Part shown: positions 23,018 through 28,960 of the stretch, piece by piece
Position numbering within the stretch: position 1 is the stretch's first letter
How the letters are laid out: every line of letters starts with the position of its first letter
NCBI GenBank assembly: GCA_040751775.1
Contig: JBFMGD010000033.1
Span: 1-28,960 of the forward strand
Length of the DNA: 28,960 nt
Direction of reading: 5' to 3'
DNA from: JBFMGD01 sp040751775
GTDB lineage: Bacteria; Bacillota; Dethiobacteria; DTU022
The notes under the pieces: generated by a model
Told to the model about the DNA's origin: nothing
Databases searched by the model: none
What the model saw: only the letters and a program-made list of their open reading frames with translations
Made by a program: the position numbers and the translations under genes

Positions 23018-23659
23018 CTAGCCCTGACAGGCCTGATTGATCGTTTCTATCATCTCGCGACACCTAACTGTAATCAGAGAATAATCGCCATTTTCCGTTT
23101 GCGTTAGCTTTCCTCCCACGCCGACAGCTGCACAGCCCGCTTGGAACCATTCCGACACATTCTCCAGGCCAACCCCACCTGTGGGCATTAAGAGCGCCTG
23201 GGGCAACGGCCCCTGAACAGCCTTGATCATTCTTGGGCTGAATTCTCCTGCAGGAAACAGCTTTATAATTTCCACGCCCGCTTCCATCGCTGTAACCATT
23301 TCCGTTAGTGTCATGCAGCCGGGAATGTATGGGATTTGATAGCGGTTACAGTAGCGGGAGGTTCCTTCATTGAAGCTAGGTGAAACGATAAAGCGGGCGC
23401 CGGCCAGGTAAGCTGTATTAGCTGTTTCTGGATCTAGCACTGTACCAGCCCCGACCAGAAGTTGATCTTCTGTAAAACGGCGCCTGAGGTTACTGATCAC
23501 CTTATCGGCGTCCGGAACAGAAAAGGTGATTTCCAGAACCGTAATGCCTCCCGCCGCGCAGGCACCGGCAATTTGCTCTGCCTCTGCGGCATCATCGGTG
23601 CGGACTATGGCCACAATCTTTGAATCAATGATGCGATTGATAATTTGATACTTTCTCAT
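23018..23659 (-). CDS. 2-keto-3-deoxy-6-phosphogluconate aldolase
   Basis: A 213-residue class I aldolase of the KDPG/KHG family. Glu43 is in ITVLEITF, the Schiff-base Lys133 is in VEIIKLFPA, and GAGTVLDP and LMPTGGV supply the usual glycine-rich substrate loops. It cleaves KDPG to pyruvate and glyceraldehyde-3-phosphate in the Entner-Doudoroff-type route. The Arg after the catalytic Glu in E. coli Eda is Ser here, as in many Gram-positive homologues. The ATG at 23659 was chosen because GAGGAG lies 7 bases upstream. The longer frame overlaps the ABC ATPase gene and has no family sequence. Confidence 0.9.
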   Translation of the reverse strand: MRKYQIINRIIDSKIVAIVRTDDAAEAEQIAGACAAGGITVLEITFSVPDADKVISNLRRRFTEDQLLVGAGTVLDPETANTAYLAGARFIVSPSFNEGTSRYCNRYQIPYIPGCMTLTEMVTAMEAGVEIIKLFPAGEFSPRMIKAVQGPLPQALLMPTGGVGLENVSEWFQAGCAAVGVGGKLTQTENGDYSLITVRCREMIETINQACQG

Positions 23660-23693
23660 GGCAAGTCTCCTCTTAAATAAATCCTCACTGTAA

Positions 23694-24800
23694 TTATAAT
23701 AGGGCTTGTTCCGTAGACCGGTCAAAATAATGTGCCTTGTCCATATCCACTACCAACACCACATTTTCGCCCGGCTTGAGCGTGCAAGTACAGTCTACTT
23801 TAGCTACTATAACCTCCTGATTCTTTAATTTTACATAAAGCAAAGTCTCAGAACCTAGAGGCTCCACCACATCGACCTCCGATTTGCAAAGACCCGGGGC
23901 CGCCACATTTCCCTTGCCGGGATCCAGTAAAAGTGCATCCGGTCGAAGCCCCAAGATAACCTCCCGGTTAAGGTTTAAAGTGAGCGCTGATACATGTCCG
24001 ACAGATACAGGAAGTTTTAATCCGGGGCATTGAAAAAATAAGTTTCCATCTCCCTTGGATATGATTGTACCGTCGATAAAATTCATCGGCGGGGAACCGA
24101 TAAATCCTGCAACAAAACGGTTTACCGGATTTTGATAAACATTTAGCGGGGTGTCATACTGGTTAATGACCCCATCTTTCATTACTACGATCCGATCGGC
24201 CAGGGTCATCGCTTCCACCTGATCATGGGTTACATAAATGGTGGTTGTTTTTAAACGGTTGTGAAGGCGGGACAGCTCTGCTCTCATCTGAACGCGCAGC
24301 TTGGCATCGAGATTACTAAGAGGCTCATCCATCAAGAAAACCTGGGGTTCACGGATAATGGCGCGGCCCAGGGCAACCCGCTGCTGCTGTCCTCCCGACA
24401 GTTCCTTCGGCCTGCGATGCAGCAAATTTTCCAGCCCCAGGGTACTGGATACTTCCTGGATACGGCGGTCAATTTCCGTCCCGGGGAATTTTCGCAAACG
24501 CATGGCAAAAGCCAGGTTATCATAAACTGTCATATGAGGATACAGCGCGTAGTTCTGAAAAACCATGGCGATATCCCGGTCCTTAGGAGCCATATCGTTG
24601 ACCATCGTCTCCCCAATATAGACCTCACCTGATGTGGCTGTTTCCAAACCAGCGATAATTCGTAGAATCGTTGTCTTGCCGCAGCCTGAAGGGCCTACCA
24701 AAACCACAAACTCCCTGTCATTCATTTCAAGATCAACCTCGTTGACCGCCACAACGGATCCAAAAGCTTTCTTCAGCTGTTTAACAGTTACAGAGGCCAT
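23694..24800 (-). CDS. MsmK/UgpC-type sugar ABC importer ATPase
   Basis: A 368-residue ATPase of the carbohydrate-uptake type 1 group. Walker A is GPSGCGKTT at 36-44, the signature is LSGGQQQR (134-141) and Walker B is VFLMDEP (154-160). The characteristic TIYVTHDQVEAMTLADRI and QNPVNRFVAGFIGSPPMNF follow, with a TOBE-type C-terminal domain. It probably energises the two permeases further upstream on the same strand, although four enzyme genes lie between. An AAGGAG site lies 7 bases before the ATG. Such ATPases can serve several importers, so partnership is inferred from the operon. Confidence 0.93.
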   Translation of the reverse strand: MASVTVKQLKKAFGSVVAVNEVDLEMNDREFVVLVGPSGCGKTTILRIIAGLETATSGEVYIGETMVNDMAPKDRDIAMVFQNYALYPHMTVYDNLAFAMRLRKFPGTEIDRRIQEVSSTLGLENLLHRRPKELSGGQQQRVALGRAIIREPQVFLMDEPLSNLDAKLRVQMRAELSRLHNRLKTTTIYVTHDQVEAMTLADRIVVMKDGVINQYDTPLNVYQNPVNRFVAGFIGSPPMNFIDGTIISKGDGNLFFQCPGLKLPVSVGHVSALTLNLNREVILGLRPDALLLDPGKGNVAAPGLCKSEVDVVEPLGSETLLYVKLKNQEVIVAKVDCTCTLKPGENVVLVVDMDKAHYFDRSTEQALL

Positions 24801-24829
24801 TGCTTCACTCCTTCAATAATGCATGCTGA

Positions 24830-25927
24830 TTAAATTAAAAATTCGGCCAACGCTTCCCGATTCAGCTCAACCCCTAGTCCGGGACCGTGCGGTAGATGCA
24901 GGCATCCATCGCGATAGTTCAGGGGTTGTACCAAGATATCTTCCTTTAACAACAGCGGGCCTACCAGTTCGGTAGCCAAAAATTCCATCCCAGAAACAGC
25001 TGCGGCAAAATGGGCTGACGCCGCTGTTCCCAATCCCAGTTCAAGCATACTGCCTAGAAAGGGCTGCTGGTTAGCAGCTTCCGCAATAGAAATCATCCGC
25101 CGCCCTTCAACATAACCGCCGCAACGTGATAATTTAATATTCACCCGGTCCGCTGCTCCAAACCTGGCCAGGTTGATGCAGTCAGCAGCGGTTAAAGCCA
25201 CCTCATCGGCGGAAACCGGGATCGGACTGTGCCGTGCCACAAAACGCAGCCCCTCCAAGTCTCGGGCCGGCACCGGCTGTTCCAGGTGTGAGGGCCGGTA
25301 TAGGTTGAAGAGACGAATCTGTTCCAACGCTTCCTTTGGCCGCCAGGCTTCATTACCGTCCAGACGGATTTCAGATTCGCCCACCGTTTCCCTAAGCGCC
25401 TCCAGGTTAGACAGATCTATCTTTGTATCAACCCCAACTTTCAGCTTAAAAACTGTAAAACCTTCCTTCAGTTTACAGGCGGCTTCTACCTTGATCTCCC
25501 CAGCATCCTTGGCGCTGAGCACCCAGCACACCGGAATGGGGTGAAGCGTACCCCCCAGCAGCTGGCATACGGGGATTCCATAAATCTTTCCTGCCAGATC
25601 ATGCAAAGCAAAATCGAGGGCGCTCTTTAGATAACGCTCACCTTTCACCGCCTTACCGACTAAAAACATATTTTCTTCAATGCTACGAGGATCCCGGCCT
25701 TTGAGTAACGGCTTTAAGTGCTTCTGCAGCACATAAACGACGCCGGCCTGCGAACCTTCGTCATAGATGGGTATGGTAGAAGCCTCGCCCAACCCGATGC
25801 GGCCCTCGTTGTCTTCAATCTCCACTACTACAAAATCAGCGCTGTCCCGGGTACCGTAGGCGGCTTTAAAAGGATGCAAAAGGGGTACGCAGACGGCATA
25901 GGCCCTAATATCGGCGATTTTCAGCAC
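24830..25927 (-). CDS. Enolase-superfamily enzyme (muconate cycloisomerase-like subgroup)
   Basis: A 365-residue enolase-superfamily protein with the mandelate racemase/muconate lactonising fold. Catalytic residues: Lys161 and Lys163 in VFKLKVG, metal ligands Asp190 (RLDGNEAW), Glu216 (LEQPV) and Asp241 (SADE), and Lys265 in VNIKLSRCGG. A Lys pair across the barrel is the MLE-subgroup signature. The His-Asp dyad of sugar-acid dehydratases is not seen. Although its neighbours suggest sugar-acid dehydration, it could therefore be an epimerase, racemase, cycloisomerase or hydroxyproline-type dehydratase. The GTG start overlaps the creatininase-like gene by 7 bases, with GGGGAGGG 6 bases upstream. 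Confidence 0.88.
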   Translation of the reverse strand: MLKIADIRAYAVCVPLLHPFKAAYGTRDSADFVVVEIEDNEGRIGLGEASTIPIYDEGSQAGVVYVLQKHLKPLLKGRDPRSIEENMFLVGKAVKGERYLKSALDFALHDLAGKIYGIPVCQLLGGTLHPIPVCWVLSAKDAGEIKVEAACKLKEGFTVFKLKVGVDTKIDLSNLEALRETVGESEIRLDGNEAWRPKEALEQIRLFNLYRPSHLEQPVPARDLEGLRFVARHSPIPVSADEVALTAADCINLARFGAADRVNIKLSRCGGYVEGRRMISIAEAANQQPFLGSMLELGLGTAASAHFAAAVSGMEFLATELVGPLLLKEDILVQPLNYRDGCLHLPHGPGLGVELNREALAEFLI

Positions 25928-26700
25928 AAATTTCCCTCCCCAAAACCACGAATTACATTCTGAAGTTCCTTCACAGCAGCCTCAAAAGTTAGCTGACCAA
26001 AACCAGCTTCCGCCACGGTGGGGTCGCCAATGTGACCATCCTCGGTTACCTGGTGAAATGGACGGGGGAAATTAACCCGGTTGGCGGCAAACATATCAGG
26101 GCTGCAATACTCACTTCCGGGAATTGGATTGGGTTTGAGTTTATCCATCCGCACATCCTGCGGTTTTAAATATATTTTCAAGGAAGTTTCCAGTTCACAG
26201 GCGTGACTAATACCTCCTTTAGGTGTACGCCTGTGGGCGGCCACTATCGCGGCAATCAAGTTCCAATAGGTGACCAGCACAATTTCCGGATCTCCAGGAG
26301 CACTGATCTCTTCCGCAACTGTCTGCAGTACCGCCTGATTTCCGCCGTGGCTGTTCAGTAATAAGATTTTCTTAACCCCATGCCGCTTGATGCTAGCAGC
26401 AATATCACGGACCAATGCGCCCAACGTGGCATGGCTTACCGTCACCGTGCCGCAAAAACCCATATGGTGCGCTGAAACCCCCGCCCATAGAGATGGCAGC
26501 AGGAGGCAAGGGTACGTTGAGCCTTCCACAGATTTAACTGCAATAGCCCAACCAATATCGGTATCTGTATCAAGGGTCAGGTGCGGGCCATGTTGTTCAT
26601 AAGATCCTACCGGCAACACCACCACCGGGTTTTTATGCTGGATATACTGTTTTAGCTCTTCGGACGTAAAAGAACCCCAGTTGTGCTGTTTGTTCTCCAT
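25921..26700 (-). CDS. Creatininase-family amidohydrolase
   Basis: A 259-residue creatininase-type metal amidohydrolase. The family motifs are intact: GSYEQHGPHLTLDTD (32-46) with Glu35, His37 and Asp44/Asp46, NSHGGN (116-121) with His118, and SHACELETS with Glu169. Members open cyclic amides (creatinine) or act on amide bonds of formamides and guanidine-type compounds. The family includes MftE and formamidopyrimidine hydrolases, so the reaction is uncertain. It sits between the RidA and enolase-family genes, overlapping the latter, and probably opens a ring or cleaves an amide of the imported compound. GGGAGG lies 7 bases before the ATG. Confidence 0.9.
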   Translation of the reverse strand: MENKQHNWGSFTSEELKQYIQHKNPVVVLPVGSYEQHGPHLTLDTDTDIGWAIAVKSVEGSTYPCLLLPSLWAGVSAHHMGFCGTVTVSHATLGALVRDIAASIKRHGVKKILLLNSHGGNQAVLQTVAEEISAPGDPEIVLVTYWNLIAAIVAAHRRTPKGGISHACELETSLKIYLKPQDVRMDKLKPNPIPGSEYCSPDMFAANRVNFPRPFHQVTEDGHIGDPTVAEAGFGQLTFEAAVKELQNVIRGFGEGNLC

Positions 26701-26717
26701 TTTTCAGCCTCCCAAGG

Positions 26718-27206
26718 CTATTCACAGATTTCAACAATCATTTCTACTTCCACCGGTATGTCGAAGGGTAGTTCGTTGGTGCCCACTGCTGAACGGGCAT
26801 GGCGCCCATTCTCCCCGAAAACCTCTACCATCAGGTCAGAAGCACCGTTAATTACTTTGGGCTGCTCGTTGAACCCGGGGGCGCTGCTGACTAGACCGAG
26901 CAGTTTCACTACCCGGGACACGCGGTCTAAGGAGCCCACTTCCTGACGGATGACTGCCAGGCAATTTAAAGCAGAAATACGAGCGGCCTGGTAACCCTCT
27001 TCCAGGGTAAGTTCACTTCCCAGTTTTCCACTATAAACCGGCCGGTTGTTTACTAAACATGATTGACCTGAAACAAAAATCAGGTTCCCCGTTTTTACAG
27101 CAGGCAAATAATTGGCGACCGGTATCGGAGGCTCTTCCAAAGTAATTCCCAATTCTTTTAAACGTTGCTCAGCTTTAATTGTTCTTTTCTCCTTTCCGCG
27201 TGGCAA
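26718..27206 (-). CDS. RidA/YjgF-family protein (enamine/imine deaminase)
   Basis: A RidA-family protein recognised by PIPVANYLPAVKTGNLIFVS, GQSCLVNNRPVYSGKLGS, EEGYQAARISALNCLAVI and the C-terminal AVGTNELPFDIPVEVEMIVE. Members hydrolyse reactive enamine/imine intermediates from PLP or dehydratase enzymes. The frame can start at a TTG (27206, 162 residues) without a good ribosome site. Homologues begin near AEQRLKELG. The best site, AAGGAG, lies 9 bases before an ATT codon at 27179, giving 153 residues. ATT is a rare but known start. It lies between the permease and creatininase-like genes. Confidence 0.85.
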   Translation of the reverse strand: MPRGKEKRTIKAEQRLKELGITLEEPPIPVANYLPAVKTGNLIFVSGQSCLVNNRPVYSGKLGSELTLEEGYQAARISALNCLAVIRQEVGSLDRVSRVVKLLGLVSSAPGFNEQPKVINGASDLMVEVFGENGRHARSAVGTNELPFDIPVEVEMIVEICE

Positions 27207-27211
27207 ACCGC

Positions 27212-28036
27212 TTACTTTTCTTCCTTAACAACGCCGAAAGTAAGTCCGCGAATCATGTAGCGGCGCATTAGTATAGCAAAGATGATAGGAACCAGGCTTC
27301 CGAGCGTGGAAGCGGCGGCCAACTCTCCCCATAATATTCTGCGCGATCCGAAGAATGAGGTTAAATGAACGGTAAAGGTTTTCGCCGTATTTTGAGTAAG
27401 AATGGAAGCAAAGAAAAACTCGTTCCAGGTTAGAATAAACATAAGTACGGCGGTTGCGATCAGGCCGGACTTGGCCAAAGGAATAGTTACCTTTAAAAAT
27501 GCACCCAGGCGTGAAAAACCGTCCACCATTGCCGCTTCCTCAATTTCCGGAGGAATCTCTTCAAAGAAACCCCGGGACAGCCAGATGCAAAAGGCCAGAT
27601 TCATAAATACGTATATGGCGATAATCCCGACATGACTGTCAACCAGCCCAAATCGGACCATCAGCAGATAAATTGGAACGGCGAAAACAACAGGCGGCGC
27701 CATACGTGTAGTCAGCACGGTAAAGAACCAGGCATCCTTGTTCTTCACCGGCAACCGGGCAAAGGCATAACCGGCCAGACAGCCGATGGGTAGGGTAATG
27801 GCCACGGTTACTAAACTGATGATCATGCTGTTCAGTAGAAAACGGGGAAACGTATCTTCAAGTAATACCGTACGGTAATTCGAAAGAGTAATTTCAAAAA
27901 AGCCGATCGGTGAAGTTGAGAAGACTTCCAGCGGTAACTTCAACGATGTCGTCGCCAACCAGTAGAGCGGGAATAAAGCCACTCCCGTGTAAACAAATAG
28001 AACTGCATATACACCAATATCTCCAAGTCTTTTCAT
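27212..28036 (-). CDS. Sugar-type ABC importer permease (MalG-like)
   Basis: A 274-residue inner-membrane permease with six membrane helices. The EAA loop EEAAMVDGFSRLGAFLKVTIP, which contacts the ATPase, lies before the fourth or fifth helix. The N-terminus KRLGDIGVYAVLFVYTGVAL and the FPLYWLATTSLK region after the first helix are typical of the MalG/CUT1 group. The ATG at 28036 follows GGGAGGTG 5 bases upstream. The longer frame would overlap the preceding permease. It lies 4 bases after the MalF-like gene. The solute is unknown but is probably the compound degraded by the operon. Confidence 0.9.
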   Translation of the reverse strand: MKRLGDIGVYAVLFVYTGVALFPLYWLATTSLKLPLEVFSTSPIGFFEITLSNYRTVLLEDTFPRFLLNSMIISLVTVAITLPIGCLAGYAFARLPVKNKDAWFFTVLTTRMAPPVVFAVPIYLLMVRFGLVDSHVGIIAIYVFMNLAFCIWLSRGFFEEIPPEIEEAAMVDGFSRLGAFLKVTIPLAKSGLIATAVLMFILTWNEFFFASILTQNTAKTFTVHLTSFFGSRRILWGELAAASTLGSLVPIIFAILMRRYMIRGLTFGVVKEEK

Positions 28037-28040
28037 CTTT

Positions 28041-28913
28041 TCACCTCCCGGTGGCAAAAGCCCCTGTCCGTTTAACCAGGAACCAGGCCAAGAACAAGGT
28101 TAGATATAAAGAAATTACACCGAGAGCGGAGGCATAACCCATGTCAAACCAGTTAAAACCAACCCGGGCCAGATAAATGTTCAGTGTTTCCGAAGCAGTC
28201 CCGGGGCCTCCCGCTGACATCAAGTGAATGGCCTCATAGACCTTAAGTGCATCCATGATCCGGATGACCAGGGTAATGGTGATAAATTTATTCAACAGGG
28301 GTAAGGTGATGGAGCGAAATACCTGCCACCGGTTTGCGCCGTCGATCAGGGCGGCTTCGTAAGGTTCACGGGGCAGCGATTCCAGGCCGGCCAGCAGAAC
28401 CAGTATTACCAGCGGGGTCCACTGCCAGATGTCCACTGCAATAATTGACCACAGCACCACCGAAGGGTTACCTAATAGATCTATCCGTCCCAGTCCGCTC
28501 AATTCGAGAATATGATTAATTATTCCCAAATTATAGTTATACATGAACTTGAAATTCAAGGCGGTGATGGCAGGAGCCACAACCATAGGCACCAAAAAGG
28601 CTATGCGAAAAAAACCTTTAAACCAACGTGCCCGGTGAAGCAGCAGGGCAATGGCCAGCCCTACCATGAAAGAGATCACAACACTTGCCGCAACAAATTG
28701 CATCGCCCGGAGAAGCGCCAGCCAAAAGCGGCTGTCACTTAAAAGATGGATATAGTTTCCTAGAAACAGAAAGCTTTTTCCCAGCCAGGGCTTTGTGAGA
28801 TTGTAACTGTTTAAGCTGGTCCAGACAGCCTCTACTGTCGGGTACAGGGCCAGCAGCAAAAAGACTACTGTTGCTGGTAGCAGGGTCAGATAGGTGATCC
28901 GTTTTTTTTCCAT
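28041..28913 (-). CDS. Sugar-type ABC importer permease (MalF-like)
   Basis: A 290-residue permease, first of the two in the operon. It has six helices, the first being YLTLLPATVVFLLLALYPTV. The EAA loop reads EPYEAALIDGANRWQVFRSI. A GPGTASETLNIYLA segment lies near the end, as in CUT1 MalF-type subunits. The ATG at 28913 follows GGGAGA about 8 bases upstream. The 47 bases to the right edge show no start, so the preceding gene, most likely the solute-binding lipoprotein, and the operon promoter are outside the window. Confidence 0.9.
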   Translation of the reverse strand: MEKKRITYLTLLPATVVFLLLALYPTVEAVWTSLNSYNLTKPWLGKSFLFLGNYIHLLSDSRFWLALLRAMQFVAASVVISFMVGLAIALLLHRARWFKGFFRIAFLVPMVVAPAITALNFKFMYNYNLGIINHILELSGLGRIDLLGNPSVVLWSIIAVDIWQWTPLVILVLLAGLESLPREPYEAALIDGANRWQVFRSITLPLLNKFITITLVIRIMDALKVYEAIHLMSAGGPGTASETLNIYLARVGFNWFDMGYASALGVISLYLTLFLAWFLVKRTGAFATGR

Positions 28914-28960
28914 AGATAAGTCTCCCGTAAAATATCAAGAGGCGAGATGGAAGCCCGGCA

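Overview
The window looks like a chromosomal segment of a Bacillota (Firmicutes) bacterium, probably a Clostridia-type relative of the Peptococcaceae or Moorella group. This is inferred from strong Shine-Dalgarno sites, consensus sigma-A promoters, and DUF4474, DUF6904 and YhaN/YhaO-like proteins. No rRNA or tRNA gene is visible, so the placement is tentative. The left and central parts are GC-rich. Two stretches, about 6.35-8.6 kb and 21.6-28.96 kb, are visibly AT-richer and may have a different history.

Layout. (1) 93-2965, minus strand: a TetR regulator, an ABC ATPase and two ABC-2-type permeases with overlapping or near-touching ends form a small exporter operon behind a good promoter. 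(2) 3.2-6.0 kb: a zinc-dependent phospholipase C-like protein (minus), a DUF4474 protein (plus) and a U32-family protein (plus) whose perfect extended -10 lies only 6 bases before its ATG, suggesting a leaderless mRNA. (3) 6.0-8.6 kb: a zone of decay. It holds the C-terminal remnant of a class III aminotransferase, an intact DUF6904 gene, a fragment of a TcmP-like protein, two 40-base direct repeats, a frameshifted J-domain-like gene and small broken frames. (4) 8.7-11.0 kb: a TetR regulator and a class III aminotransferase. Each is preceded by a near-identical 18-base palindrome next to a -10 box, so the regulator very probably controls both.

(5) 11.0-21.3 kb, minus strand: a complete Wadjet (JetABCD) plasmid-defence operon, jetA-jetB-jetC-jetD. 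It is followed, after a short repeat-bearing gap, by a YhaO/SbcD-like phosphoesterase and a YhaN/SbcC-like ATPase. Two SMC-type ATPase plus nuclease modules thus lie side by side on one strand. (6) 21.4-21.7 kb: two hairpin elements resembling REP or MITE sequences.

(7) 21.7-28.96 kb, minus strand: a catabolic operon with two sugar-type ABC permeases, a RidA protein, a creatininase-family amidohydrolase, an enolase-superfamily enzyme, an MsmK/UgpC-type ATPase, KDPG aldolase, KDG kinase and a MoaD/ThiS-like protein ending in Gly-Gly. The kinase and aldolase would turn a 2-keto-3-deoxy acid into pyruvate and glyceraldehyde-3-phosphate. The creatininase, RidA and enolase-family enzymes suggest that the imported compound carries a ring amide, lactone or amino group. 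The substrate-binding protein is probably just beyond the right edge.

The most interesting points are the Wadjet plus YhaNO-like neighbourhood, the unusual set of enzymes in the catabolic operon with its Gly-Gly protein and possible AUU-started RidA, the two-operator TetR circuit, and the possible leaderless U32 gene.
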